A stretch of 64,000 nucleotides of DNA from Mesostigma viride (taxonomy: Eukaryota; Streptophyta; Mesostigmatophyceae; Mesostigmatales; Mesostigmataceae). Position numbers and translations under genes: made by a program. Below, in pieces: positions 47,351-59,374 of the stretch. The notes beneath the pieces were generated by a model, which saw only the letters and a program-made list of their open reading frames with translations, ran no database searches and had not been told where the DNA came from. Each line of letters starts with the position of its first letter. Within the stretch, counting starts at the first letter, position 1. The stretch lies in the NCBI GenBank assembly GCA_009746045.1, contig RPFO01000050.1:5149728-5213727 (forward strand). Reading direction: 5' to 3'.

Positions 47351-47766
47351 GCCCCCATGCACCTAGTACATAGACAACTAGCTTGCACTCTATAGATAAT
47401 AATCCCGGCGGTCAACCCCGGGGGGGCTTCCACAGTTTGTTGTTGACGACAGAATAAAGGTCCCCGCCCCCCCAAGTACACTTGGGGCTCATGTCGGGGC
47501 TGGACTTCAATGTGGTGGATCGATGAAGTCGGGCCACTGCATGATCGCGTGGCGTTGCTGTGCTGCTGGGGGCTGGCGCCAGGTCGTCGTCAAGCGACCA
47601 GGGGGTGCATGCGCGCCATGCAGCTTCTTGCGGCGAGCGAGGAACCGGTTCTACCTGGTTGACCAGTCATAATCCCCCCGGCAGGGCCCACTTCGGTATT
47701 CACTCTGGTCTAACTAGCTGTGCAAGCAAGATGGCCGCCGGGGGGCTGGCTTGGCGGCAATAGCCT
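47351..47766. other. Unassigned, nothing recognised
   Basis: Short sequence between LINE fragments. No gene or clear repeat unit. Confidence 0.35.
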
Positions 47767-48090
47767 TCACCGCCTCAGTGGGTGGTTCACGAGGCCTGCG
47801 GTGTTTTGCATGCACTCGATGGCGATGGCGTTGTCCTGGAGGCGCTTGTCGATGTCACGGAGCTGGCAAGGCGGTGATGGCACGATCGGTGCATGGTGGC
47901 GGCGGTGGTGGTGGAGGTGGATCGAGGCGAGGAGGGTGGAGTTGGCGCGGTGGACATGGACAGATGATGGGAGCTCGGCAGCCAGCGTGCGGCCCATGGC
48001 GGCCACATCTGCAGCGAGGGGCCGGGTCACGTGCTGCGGCAGCTGCACGATGGCCTCCTGAAGGAGGGATCGAGCTGAACTAGGTGGCAT
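47767..48090 (-). pseudogene. LINE ORF1 fragment
   Basis: Encodes PQHVTRPLAADVAAMGRTLA, then DIDKRLQDNAIAIECMQNTA, closely matching residues of the ORF1-like protein at 62645-63244. The middle is divergent. It is truncated at both ends. Confidence 0.65.
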
Positions 48091-48880
48091 TGGTCAAAGG
48101 GGAGGGGACCCAGGGAGGTGACAGAGCTGGAGAAGAGATTGGCGAGCCGAAGAAGGCGCGAGGACGAGACCAGCCAAGCATCTAGGTGGTCAGGTCCGTG
48201 GTGGGAAAACTTGCCGTCAACTCCATTGCGGAGGCATGAATAGGCTGCAAGCTGCTGGCACAGCTAGGGCAAGGAGCGAGGCGTGCGACCCATTAAACAC
48301 GTGCTCCAGGATCTCGATGGGGGGCTGTTGAAAATAGCCGGGCTGGTCGACGTCAAAGTCGCGCTCGGACCAGCTAGGTTCGCCAGGGCGACTGCTCTTG
48401 GGCGCACTCAGCTAGGGGACGCCAAGGGCGAGGCAAGCCTGGGACTCAGGGACCTGGGCGACCACCAGTGCTCGAGTAGTGGCACCGCTGCCTTCCAGGC
48501 CTGATGGCGAAGCTGAAGCCGGAGCTGCAGGCGCAGTGGTGACCATTGCTATAGCAGAATCCATCATGTATTAAGGTAGGCATTGCCAGTATGGCCACAA
48601 AGCTGTGATGTGCAGTGCATGCCCATATGTATACCCCATGACACCATGCCTCTAAACTAACTGGCACATAATTGCAAAACGGAAAGGAAAGGTGAACAAT
48701 ACATGCCACATCACTAACACATGCAGCCATTTGAATGCTACCAACACGCACCATGCATGCATGATATACACTACGTGTAATACATGTCGAGAATATGCCG
48801 AGCGAGCATATCAAGGTGCAGTGACCCGGCCCAACGCTGGCACATGTCACCTAGCATCCACGTATGCTCACATGATATGG
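48091..48880. other. Unassigned between LINE fragment and CCAN-rich tract
   Basis: Possible further LINE-derived sequence, but no domain could be supported. Confidence 0.3.
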
Positions 48881-50110
48881 CATTGGCATATCCCATGTCT
48901 CCATCTCTTGCACTTTGTGCGCACCAAGCCACCCATGCAGGCGCCCACCCATGCAGCCACCTGGCCACCCACGGTCCCACACAACTGCTCACACACTCGC
49001 CCGCCCGTGCACCCAGACAGCCACCTGTCCTCCCACCCAGTGACCCACCCACCCAGCCAGCCCTGCACGTGCTTACCCAACTAATATAACCATGCGTGCA
49101 CCTAGGCACCCAACCACGGCTACCAACCCACTTGGACATCCACCCACCCACCAAGGCACCTGCGCAACCCACACACCAACTAGGTAATAAGCAGGCATTC
49201 CCCCATCCAATGAGCCAACCACCCAACCACCCAACCACCCAACCACCCAACCACCTAAACACCCAGCCAGCTGGCCCCATATGCACCCATCCGGCCACAA
49301 ACCCTTGACCCACCCACGCACCTACCCACTCAACCACTCACTAGCTGCCCCGACCCACACCCTTATACCCACTGACCCACCCACTGACCCGCACCCATGC
49401 ACACATGCATTTTCTCAGCCAGCACCCCGGCACCTACCTCACCCCAAACCTGCACAGCCCTTCACCCACGATAGGTGAGTCGGTCCCAACCATAAACCCA
49501 TCCACGCATCCATCATATATCTGTGCGCCCACCTGTCCATCTACCCGTCCCTTCGGCCACCCACCCACATCTAGTCATCTACACATCCACCAGCCACCAA
49601 CCACCAATGGCCCACCCACCAACCCACCCACACACACACATCCCTAACCAACCCACCACCAACCCACCACCCTCAAAAACGTGCAGTGGTTTCACTCATG
49701 CATCCAACAACCCACCCACTTCAAAATCCCCAAAGCCTATCATCACCCAGCCACCTGGGCATCTGCATGCCAATAACCGACCGCCCTTGCACTCATCCAC
49801 CCACCATGACCAGCCAGCCACCCACCAACCCTCTCCAACTGCCTTTGCTCCCACCTACGCAGCCAGCCATTTACCAAGGCATCCACCTATCAGCCAGCCA
49901 CGTGCCATTGAACCCACCCACGCCTAGGCATCCCTTGAAGCATCTATAGCCCAAGCCTCCCACCCAAGGCTCTCTGGGCAATCAAACAACCAAACAACCA
50001 ATCACCCAGCTACACAACCACCTAACCACCTATCCACTCAACAACACAATCACCTAACCACCTAACTACCCAACACCCAAACCAGCCAGGCATGTGCCCG
50101 CCTCGCATGC
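48881..50110 (+). repeat. Degenerate CCAN/CCAAN low-complexity tract
   Basis: A strongly C/A-biased 1.2 kb stretch made of ccaccc, caaccacc and ccagcca motifs without a fixed register. It reads as an old, decayed CCAT or CCAC array. Proline/histidine/threonine-rich frames here are not supported as genes. Confidence 0.7.
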
Positions 50111-50602
50111 CCTCACCATTGCAACACCCCATACATGCCCCGCTCACCTAGCCTGAGCCACACACCCAGCCAGTCTCCTGCTCAACTCACGCATGAAGCA
50201 GTGTATAATCATACGCCGTATTATACGCGATACGCGAGCAGCGCGTACGAAAACGGGGTACTTTCGTACGCGCCGCGTATTTTTAGGGTATTTCTTGCGT
50301 ATCGCGTATTTTTTTGCGTACTTTTTGCGTATTTTCGGCTCCGGCATCAGTTTACAGCTCGGGTGAGGCAGAAGTTTCTAGACTAGGCTGCGGCGCGCTG
50401 AGTAGTATAGAAACAAGTGAGCAGCAAGGTGCCACTTGGCCAAGATCAATGCATATGGCTGCGTGTATTGGCAGGACAGGAAGGCACCGTTCTAGAAGAC
50501 AAAATGTGCCAAGATAATTCGTCTGCCAGCAAGATCGCGGCCGGTGGTCACCTATTATCGTAGCATATCAACAGGCGCCATGGCTATACGGAGAGTGAGG
50601 AG

Positions 50603-52970
50603 ATGGACCATGATGATGATGGGGCCGACGAGTTAGAGGCTGATTGTGAGGATGTTTGGACATATGTTAGCAAAGAGCGTGTCTTCAAGGATGGGCAGCA
50701 GACAAATAACTACCTGAAATGACGTGCTCAGAATGCAAGGCACAGTTCAAGGGTTCTTCTACCCGAGGAAGGTGCCATATCATGGGCGGCACGTATGCCA
50801 AGGATGCGAAAGTGTGCCCATGCTCGAAGCCGCCCAAGGCATTGCGTCTCAAGCTGTTGAGGGAGCAGGCGGAGAAGGATGACAAGGCCAGGAAGAGAAA
50901 GGCGGGTAGTGACGCCGGGAAGCGCGGGCGGCAGCCAAAGGCAAGCTTCCTGACCTTGTAGAAACCGACGCCTCCGAGTGGCAGTCCGCTCATGCCAGCT
51001 CCTCCGGCATGGCCGGCTCTGGGCGCACTACTGCTGGGCCATCCGGATCAAAGGGCCAGACCGCCGACGGTAATTTGCCCGCAGCTTATGGGCTCAGCAA
51101 AGAGCAGCTGGACGAGGAGTTGTGCAGGGCGTTCATTTGCGCTGGCTTGCCCTTCAACGCAATCGAAAACCCAGTACTTCGGGCTGCTCTCACGAAGATC
51201 AGCAGGGGGGGGATGTGCAGCCAGCTGGGATACATAGAACACAATGCGGGCCCGCGATGCACCCCGCGTGGTCGCTAAGGTGGAGGAGGAAGTGGCCAAG
51301 CGCTTGGAGCTGGCAGAAAGGACGGGAGGCACATTTGGTGTGTATGGGTGGAAGGACTGCTCTGGACAGTCACTCATCATGAACGTGTTCCACCTGCCTG
51401 ATTTTGTGCATTTCGTGGGGCTCGACAACGCCACTGGCGAGACAAAGACTTCTGAGTACATGGCTGGCCTGCTGTGTGAGCACATTCGCCAGCTGGGCCC
51501 GGAGAACGTGGTGCAGCTGATTTCTGACACCACAAACTCGATGGAGAACTGATGAAGGCCTACGTGGAGGAAAAGTTTCCCCACATCATCACCTCCAAGT
51601 GTGCTGCGCACTGCATATCGACCTCCTGATGGAGGACATGTACAAGGAGCCAATCATCGCGGACACGCTGGACAAGGTGGACACGGTGGTCACCTACGTG
51701 CTCAAGCATGAGAAGGTGAACAGCTACATGATGGGTGTGAGGACGGCCGAAGCCCCCGACAAGACGAAAGTCCTGAAGAAGCACGCAGACACGCGGTTTG
51801 GTACAAGGTAGTATCATCTATGTGGTGTGTAAGGTTGTTGGAATGAGGAATATGTGTAATCTTGCCATTTTGTTTGTCTCTTTTCACTTGCCATTGTTTA
51901 TATTTAATTGCTTTGGCTGTGTATTAATTAATTAATTAATTAGGAACATCACTCCGTTGGGAGTCAATGTAGCACATATCCCTGAGAAGGGGCATATGGC
52001 TTTTAATACATTCTAGGCTGTATATTAGCATAGTTAAAACATATCCTGGGCAAGAACATGTGTGGGGTCACTGGGATGGGGCATGGTAATATCACCTGTC
52101 ATGCCAGGTTCATTTCAGCGGAGAGCGTGCACGACCTGAAGGTGAATCTCATGGTGACATTCGCGCATGACCAGCTGGCTGCCGCAGCCAAGAAGAATGA
52201 TCGGGGGGCTGTCACATTCGACACGGTGGCTGGAATCATCAACTGAGGAGTCCACCTTTTTCCCCAGGGTCAAGATGATGGTGGAGCTGTACCAGCCCCT
52301 GCGCGAGGTGCTTAAGCTGTTTGACAGCGACAAGCCGGGCACGGGCAAGATCTACCACCGCATGTGGACGCTCGGGGAGATTGTCCTTGGCAAGAGTCTG
52401 GCGCTCCCCGCCGCCATGAAGACGAGGCTGGCTGCAGCGATCCGCGCACGGTGGGACTACATGTACTCCATCATCCACGGGGCGGGGTACGTGCTCGACC
52501 CATCCTTCTGGGACGGGCACAATCAACAGTCCAATGGAGAGGTCATGAAGGGCTTTCGCGAATGCTGCAAGAAGGTGCATGGCGCGGGGCCTGTGGCAGA
52601 CCTCGCCATGCTCCAGCTGGAAATGTACCTCGGCAAGCAGGGCGACTTTGACGACGAGGGTGCCCAGAGGCAAGCCAAGTTGTGTGACGTTGAAGTCGAG
52701 GACCAACCGGGGGTTTTCAAGATCGAGCCCTACCAGTGGTGGCTTACCTGGGGGGGGAATGTTCCTGAGTTGCAGCGTGTGGCTGTCAGGGTGCTGGCCC
52801 AGCCAATATCCAATTCAGCCGTGGAGCGGGTGAACAGCACGGCTGGGTGGCTCAAGTCCCTCAGACGCAACAAGATGACTGATGAGACCCTAAACAAGAT
52901 GGTCTATGTCTGCCACAACCTGCGTGCCCTGAACAAGATCAAGGCTCATCTTGCGTATGATTACTACTAA
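50603..52970 (+). pseudogene. hAT transposase (BED finger, DUF659-like core, C-terminal dimerisation domain), disrupted
   Basis: Starts MDHDDDGADELEADCEDVWT. A BED-type zinc finger follows (CSECKAQFKGSSTRGRCHI, about 50722-50780). The central domain has FGVYGWKDCSG, VVQLISDTTN and SKCAAHCIDLLMED (51330-51640). A GT-AG intron 51809-52106 joins TRFGT to FISAESVHDLK in phase. The C-terminus has AVERVNSTAGWLKSLRRNKM (about 52815-52880), the hAT dimerisation signature, and stops at 52968-52970. Frame changes occur near 50722, 50940, 51250, 51550 and 52245, so this copy is probably inactive, though its ends are intact and could be mobilised in trans. Confidence 0.85.
51927..52015 (-). mobile_element. 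Family B retroposon in the hAT intron, with 12-bp target duplication
   Basis: Flanked by ggctgtgtatta (51915-51926) and ggctgtatatta (52016-52027), one mismatch. Reverse-strand content is the family B 3' part: tattaaaagccatatgcccc, the gactcccaacggag hairpin and a TTAATTAATTAATTAA tail. It lies inside the transposase intron, so it need not disrupt coding. Confidence 0.8.
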
Positions 52971-53590
52971 AGGACCCTTGCCCGACATGCGGTGGCGGTT
53001 ATTGCAGCTGTTTCGTGATGTGAAGCACGATGCACTAGTTATTAGGCCATGCAGGTCAATGCAGCCAGTCAGTGGCCACCTTACCACATGTGATCAGTTT
53101 TCACGGAATTAAGTGCCAGCAATAGGGCATGCCTAGGTTGCATGAATGCATGCACTTTGTTAGCCTCCATGCCAGCCATAAAGCCTTTTGTATCCTTGCT
53201 TCATGCAGAACCATTAGTAATGGCCGGCCTATGATGAGTAGGCAATGTGTCTTATTTCTGGCAAAATGTCTTATTCAGTACCCCTAATTGAATATAAACT
53301 TGACGTTTTGTTGTGCTTTTATTGAGTAACTATTCATTAGGGACAGCGCTTATTGTTCTAGGTAGTGACGACATTGGCAAGGCCATGTGATAATGTGGCA
53401 TATAAAGCCAAACTTGTGATGCTGGAGAACATGTTGGGTTGGTCAGATTGATGAATGATCACCAAAACCATGCAAAAACAGACTTTTAAGGGGTTAGCGT
53501 ACGATTAGCGTATAATACACCGTATGAAGCGTATTATACATTATACACCTGGGCCGCGTACGATAGCGTATTGCGTATGATTATACACTG

Positions 53591-55244
53591 GCATGAAGGC
53601 AATTACAGCCATGCACGGCCTCACCTTGCATCCGACTTGCATTGCCTGGGTAATTTGCATGAGACAGCTTCCATCTCACTGTCAGCCACTGAAAAGGCTC
53701 GTAATTCTTCACAGTAATGAATAAGCAACAACGTTGGAAACGTTCTCCCATCCCTCTTTAAAACAGTCTTTAAATCAGAAAGACAAGGGCAAATATCTGG
53801 ACAAGGTGGCAATAACCACTGCACCATGCTCTTGAGAAAGTCTTAACAATCCAGCTTTCTACCCTTTCAGAAGCTGCCTTGCGTTAGCAACGATTCTGGG
53901 CCCTCTGGCTCGCTCACCTCGCTTAATCTGCACTTCTTTATGGCTGCCGGGATATGCGAAGCTTGGGCCGAGCGTGTCGTGGCCAGGTCGTCTTCCCGAC
54001 TCATCACATCTCGAAACCGCACTGCCGACTAATAAAAACGATGCCCCCCTTTGCCTTTTGTATCTGGCGTCAAAAGAACAATGAACTCACTTGGAAAACA
54101 CTGTCGCAAAGAGCTTCCTACAGGCATTACAAGCAATTTTCGCAGCTGTTACCGCACTTACTGCACATCCGGAAGACCATTAGAGGCCTTAGCGCGGAAT
54201 CTTGGGCACGCCATATCTTCTGCTGGATTATTGCGGCAGGCTGGCAGTATAGGAAGGTCGGGCATAGCCTAAAGAGCTGATTATCTGACGACAAAGATAA
54301 TATACATTGCATGAAGCAAGAAACAGACGGATTTCGCACCCCCATATTTATTCACGTCAATGCCGGACAATTAAAAGCGAAACTCAAAAAACGAAAATAC
54401 TAACGTTTTCGGGAATATTATAACGAACAAGCTGAGCTATCGTGCCGGGATTTTTGTATCCTCATGTGACCAAGACTTTGAGACACGTACCACCGAGAAA
54501 TCCGGTTTTCGCGAAAAACTGGTCCGCTGTGAAAAAAACTTTTTGTCCCGTTCAATCCCCGCGTCGTAATCACAGCGTATATAAGTCCAAAATTATTCCA
54601 TGGATTAACCGTGATGTAAGCTTCGTTTTGACACCTCGAGCGGCTGCAATGACGCAAGTTTCAGAACGCTAGCTCATGCTCGACCGCCATGGGTGTTTTC
54701 GTCGTTTTCGTCAGTCGTGGCGCGGGAAAAATCTAGATCTCGGACGAATTCCGGACAATAATTTATGTAAAAATTTGGCGGGGCTCACGGTGTTGTGGCG
54801 TATTTTCATGGCTTAGCGCAGCCGCCAGGCTGCGTTGCGTAGTAGAGGAGCGATTGCTCGTCACGATATTGCGTAACAGCTTCGGGAAAATATATCAGCG
54901 TGTGCGTCTTAGAAAGACGAAGCGATTGTGATATTCATGGCCGAATCTGGTGCCCAAACGTGAAAGTATGAGCTCCGCCGTCAGCCATGGCTACCTCGTG
55001 GCTCGTGGCGGGATCAACTAATGCGGTGTAACTTGCCATGATATACCGGGCTATAGTGATCGGATGTTTGGTGGTTATTCTAAAAAGTTCACATATGTCG
55101 GGTGAGTACTTAGGTCTTAGTACGTGCATGGGTGCCTACACAGCTATAAGAATAGTTAAGGTTTTTCTAAATTAGATTAAAGCTTAGTTAGAGTTAGATT
55201 AGTTCGGTTTCGTGGCTTCGTCCACCTCCATCCATCCAGCAAGG
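53591..55244. other. Unassigned repeat-derived sequence
   Basis: No gene recognised. The part at about 54780-55000 is related, inverted, to the sequence at 56330-56471 continuing at 59375-59480. A dispersed repeat therefore occurs twice here, the second copy being the target of LINE copy 3. Confidence 0.45.
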
Positions 55245-55305
55245 GAATATGTGCTACATGATCTCCCAACGGAGTCATGTTATAATTTAATTTAATTTAA
55301 TTTTA
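55245..55305 (+). mobile_element. Hairpin-tail retroposon remnant (family B)
   Basis: Contains aatatgtgctacatgatctc, the hairpin ctcccaacggag and a TTTAATTTAATTTAA tail, a variant of the usual TAAT tail. No duplication resolved. Confidence 0.65.
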
Positions 55306-55426
55306 CACAGCTATATATGGTGGCAAGTGCTCAGGCCAACGTTCTTGTCTCCACGAGCCCCATGCATCATCCAACGTGATCGGCACACTTGGCTCTAGCA
55401 ATGTATCAGAACACTACAATATATAT

Positions 55427-55852
55427 CAAAGAGACAAGCAGCGCAGGCCGTCAGAAATCTGGAAGAATCCGGACCATGGTAGCTCAAGCCTGGTGTTATG
55501 TTATCGAGTCGTGATAGCATTATATGATTATTAGGGGTGGCTAGGTGCAGCCGTGGACATAAAAATTTCCGATCGCAGCAATGGTGCTCACCGCTAGACA
55601 CTCACGGCCAGTTAGGCTCGAAACACACGCCCTGATCAAGCAAGCTGTTTCCGGCCCCACCGTCTAGGTCATCTAGACGCTCTACACGTAAGCCAGCCAT
55701 AATTTCCATGCACAAGGCTATACACATTTCCATCACCATTCATAATCATTGATCATCCTGAACGACTCGAACATGCGGACAAGATAACGGCAGGCTTGAG
55801 CTACCATGGTCCGGATTCTCCCGATTTCTGGCCTGCGCTGGTTGTCTCCTTG
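55427..55852. mobile_element. Foldback element with ~65-bp inverted termini
   Basis: 55427-55492 and 55791-55852 are imperfect inverted repeats: caaagagacaagcagcgcag at the left outer end, and ctggcctgcgctggttgtct within the right arm. A third, single copy of the same 65-bp sequence lies at about 11361-11425 in CPBP intron 7. No ORF; no clear duplication. Confidence 0.65.
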
Positions 55853-55880
55853 AAAAAAATTTATGGCAGGCTAACGTAAC

Positions 55881-55925
55881 AATTAATTAAACACGTGCTC
55901 CCGTTGGGGAGTCACGGAGCACCGA
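55881..55925 (-). mobile_element. Hairpin-tail remnant (family A), minus orientation
   Basis: aattaattaa followed by gtgctcccgttggggagtca, the reverse complement of the family A hairpin. The body is short or lost. It lies just outside the foldback element. Confidence 0.65.
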
Positions 55926-56471
55926 AGTGCTTTTAATCCCTGTGTGTGCACAACAGGAGAAAGGGCAGAGACCCCAAGTCTCCTTCATGCCTAAGGCATG
56001 CCACAGCTGCATTCGGGCACGCTAGCTAAACGGACACGCTAACGATCCGGCAATCTGTGGGTGCAATAAGACCCATGTGAGCAGGGCATAACAACCTGAG
56101 CTTGGGCAAGTAATCTGATCATAGCCAGGACTTAGCATGGCTGTACAAGGACTACTGTAAGCTAAGGCTATGGCTGGTTGTGTACCGTGCGTGAGCGGTG
56201 CACGTGACTAGGTAAGTTGGCACCGCTAGGCAAACATTAGGCAAACGTAACAATATCACATGAATTAAAAAGTCAATAGAAGTACACAATGTCTTTTCTG
56301 GCCGGGCCTATATGGAGTCATATCTCGGCTGTGTATATATACGAGCCACGAGGTAGCCATGGCTGCATGACAGCGGAGCTCATAACTTTCAGGTTTGGGC
56401 ACCAAATTCGGCCGTGAATACCCCGATCGCTTCGTCTTTCTACGACGCGCACGCTGATATATATTCCCGAC

Positions 56472-59359
56472 ACATTAAACTGCACATGGTGACCCCCCGC
56501 CTGCTCCTCACCCCTCTCGGGCGTGGTGTGCGCGGCCTCCAGGGTGCGGTTATTGCCCGTTGCCGACGCTTTCTGCAGGGGGACTGGGAGGGGCTGTTTG
56601 GCGTGCCGCCCCCGCGCACGGCCCGGCTGTCGGGGGAGGTCAACTTCGAGCGGGTGGCCGCCGACGTCATCCGCCTCGTCCGCGAGGGGCAGCTCAGCCG
56701 GGCCATGACCCGCTTGGAAATGGCCAAGCTGGCCCCCGCCAATGCGGCTACCCTGGCGGCCTTGGAGGCTCTTCACCCTGCGGAGCCCGGATTCCAGCTG
56801 CCCGTGCCGGACCCCCTGCCGGCCCCCCTCCGGCTGGACCGCGACTGCTTCCTGGAGGTGATGCGTGCGGTCCCGCGGGCTTCCTCTACCGGGCCGTCGG
56901 GCTGGCGCTACGAGCACTTGGAGGTCCTGGTGGGGCATGGGGGCGAGGACATTCTCTTTGACACCCTCATTGACCTGGCGGCTGGTCGCGTTCCTCCCGC
57001 TGCGCGCGAGTGGTTAGCGGGCGCTCGCCTCCTCGCTCTGCTCAAGGGTGTCTTGCCCCCCCCGAGGGCAAGGTGCGCCCGATCGCCTGCGGTGAGGTGC
57101 TCCGCAAGCTCGTGGGCAAAGTGATCTGCCGCCAAAAGGCGCCCGAGCTCCGTGCCTTTTTCTGCCCGCCCCTCGCAGCGGGTGAGACCTCGGTGGCGGC
57201 CCAGCTGGGGGTGACGACTCCAGGCGGGGCGGATATCCTCATCCATTCGGTGCAGGCCTACCTCGAGGCCCACCCCACCCACGCTGTCGTCAAGGTCGAC
57301 TGCCACAACGCGTTCAACAGTCTGTCCCGCGCCAGCATGTTTGCGGCCGTCATGGAGTCCTTCGAGGACTTGTACGCTTGGACAGCCGTGTGCTACGGCC
57401 AGCCCGGCCAACTGGTTCACATCATGGAGGACGGCACTCGCGGCGGCCTGCTGTCGCGGTCGGGCACCCAGCAAGGGGACCCCCTGGGACCCCTGTACTT
57501 TGCCGCCCCCCTCCAGGGTTGCCTCCAAGCGGTCCATGCTGCCCACCCGGCGGTCGCTATTCAGGCCTACTTGGATGATATCTACCTTCTGGGCCCTGTG
57601 CCGGACACCACCGCGGCTCTGCTGGCACTGCAGACCGCGGTGGCCGACATCAACCTCCAGTTGACCCTGGCCAAGTGCGCGGTGTACTCGCCCCAAGGTG
57701 ATTGCTCCGGCTTTCCGCCCCAGCTCTTGGGCCGGGACGAGCGCCTCCATGGGTTGGATGTCCTCGGCGTTCCGGTTGGCGACCCCGCGTTTGTCATCGA
57801 TGCTCTGCGGGCCGCCCTCGAGGCACGCACTGAGGTACTGCCCTTGATTGCGCGCCTTCATGATTCGCAGACCAAGGGTCTGCTTCTGTGGTTTTGCGCT
57901 CACCCTCGCGTCGTTCACTGGCTCCGGGGCGCTCTTCCGGCTCAGGTCCGGCTGGCCGCCGAGGGCCACGACGAACGCATCCAGTCGGCCTTGGCGCAGC
58001 TGGTCCCGGGCCCCGACCTCCCGCCACATGCTATTCGCATTGCCTCCCTGCCTGCACGGATGGGTGGCTGCGGTCTGACTCGTGCCGCCCGGCTGGCCCC
58101 AGCAGCATTTTTGGGCTCCGTCGCTCAGTCGTGGGCGGAAAGCTGCCGGCTCCTGCCCCTTTTGGCAACGGCAGCGCCTGACCTCCTGGACCCCAGCAGC
58201 CCTTTGCCCTTCGTCACCGCCATCCAGGAGGCCTATGCTGAGATCCAGCAGGCCTGTTCTCCCGTCCGTGCCGCTCAGGCGGTACAGCGCCACCTCCCTC
58301 GCGGCACTCCCTCGGTCGCCTCCGTTCAATCTCCCGCCGCATTCCCTGCTCGCGTCATCGATAAACACCAGAAAACCTACGCGGGTATTCTGCACACGGC
58401 TGATTGGATTGCTCTTTTCGCGGACCTCAACGCCCAGGGACGTGCGTGGCTGTTCTCGCTTTCCTTGCGGAGTGTGGGCTCGGCGTACCTTCGTGCTCTT
58501 CCCATGGCCCCCCCATTCGCCTTGGCTCCCAGCCACTACTCGGTGGCGCTCCGGCACCAGCTATTTGCCCCGCAGCCTCTTGTTCCGGCCGGGCGGCCTT
58601 GTGGTAGCTGTGGGCAGCCGCTGGATCCCACGGGGACTCACTACCTTGCCTGCATGGGGGGCCAACAGAATCAGAATTGGTATTTGTATTTGCACACTGT
58701 CCTCCTGACGGTGGTGCTCGCCATGATTCGGTCGGTTTTCCCCCACGCGAACATCCGGTCCGAGGATGCGGATGGCGCTGCCTTCTATTCCCCCAACCAC
58801 CGGCCTGACATCGTGGTGCTGGACTTTGAGGGGGGTGGCCGGCATCTGCTTATTGACGTTTCGGTGGCGCGGCCCTTGGCTCTTAGCCACGTGGCTGGGG
58901 CCTCCCTCACGGCAGGTTACACGGCGGACCGGGCGGAGCGGGCCAAGCTCCTGGCCTACGGCGACGTCGGGCACCATCGTGTGGTGCCCTTTGTCCTGGA
59001 GGAGTTTGGGGCCATGGGGCCCCTGACCTCCGCCTTCTTCAAGGAGTGTTGCCGGCTCCGGGAGGACCGGCTGGACCTGGAGGGCCAGCGGGCCCCATGG
59101 TCGGCGCGGACCTGGACGTCATATTGGCGTCAGCGCTTGTCGGTGGCGCTGACTCGGGCCATGGCTGACATCATGCTCCGCCGTACGCGGGCTGATTTTG
59201 CGGTGCAGCAGGGCTATTAGGTTCCTCCCGTTAGGCGTTTCCATTGGTCTTATCGTAGTATAGAGCTTTGACATCCTGGCTCTGTATCATAGGTTTATAG
59301 CTGGGCGTTTGCTTTGGTAATTGAGTGATTTCACTCTGCTGTAAGTAATTATCTTTTTA
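56472..59359 (+). mobile_element. RLE-type non-LTR retrotransposon, longest copy (copy 3)
   Basis: Flanked by the 15-bp duplication atatatattcccgac (56457-56471 and 59360-59374). It is inserted in a dispersed repeat whose sequence resumes after 59374. The copy holds most of the ORF and a complete 139-bp 3' UTR (59221-59359) but lacks the 5' UTR and N-terminus. It is almost identical to copies 1 and 2 where they overlap, indicating recent activity. Elements with a CCHC finger and a restriction-like endonuclease after the RT include R2, R4, NeSL and Utopia groups; assigning a clade needs a tree. Confidence 0.92.
56486..59220 (+). CDS. Reverse transcriptase / restriction-like endonuclease polyprotein, 5'-truncated, one frameshift
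   Basis: The first frame runs from MVTPRLLLTP (56486) to about 57055; the second continues to the stop at 59218-59220. The switch lies in a C-run of eight at 57056-57063, so one base of error or mutation separates this copy from a ~910-codon open frame. RT motifs are GKVRPIACGEVLRKLVGK, VVKVDCHNAFNSLSR (catalytic Asp), GTQQGDPLGPLYFA, AYLDDIYLL (catalytic Asp pair, about 57568-57594) and TLAKCAVYSP. A CCHC finger follows (CGSC, then HYLAC, about 58600-58655). The nuclease has HRPDIVVLDF (58798-58827) and LLIDVSVARP. It would nick target DNA and prime reverse transcription from it. N-terminal DNA-binding fingers, usual in such elements, are missing by truncation. Confidence 0.85.
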
Positions 59360-59374
59360 ATATATATTCCCGAC

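Larger units (their letters stand above)
50199..53590 (+). mobile_element. Complete hAT transposon, 3.39 kb, with 8-bp target duplication
   Basis: 8-bp duplication gcatgaag (50191-50198 and 53591-53598) and perfect 18-bp inverted ends CAGTGTATAATCATACGC (50199-50216; 53573-53590). Subterminal regions are dense in GCGTA/TACGC motifs (50212-50340 and 53495-53580). The interior carries a hAT transposase gene, now frameshifted, and a younger retroposon at 51927-52015. Confidence 0.93.

Noticed and set aside
48692-49949. Pro/His/Thr-rich ORFs in the CCAN tract
   Set aside because: Low-complexity composition, several frames equally open, no domain or intron evidence.
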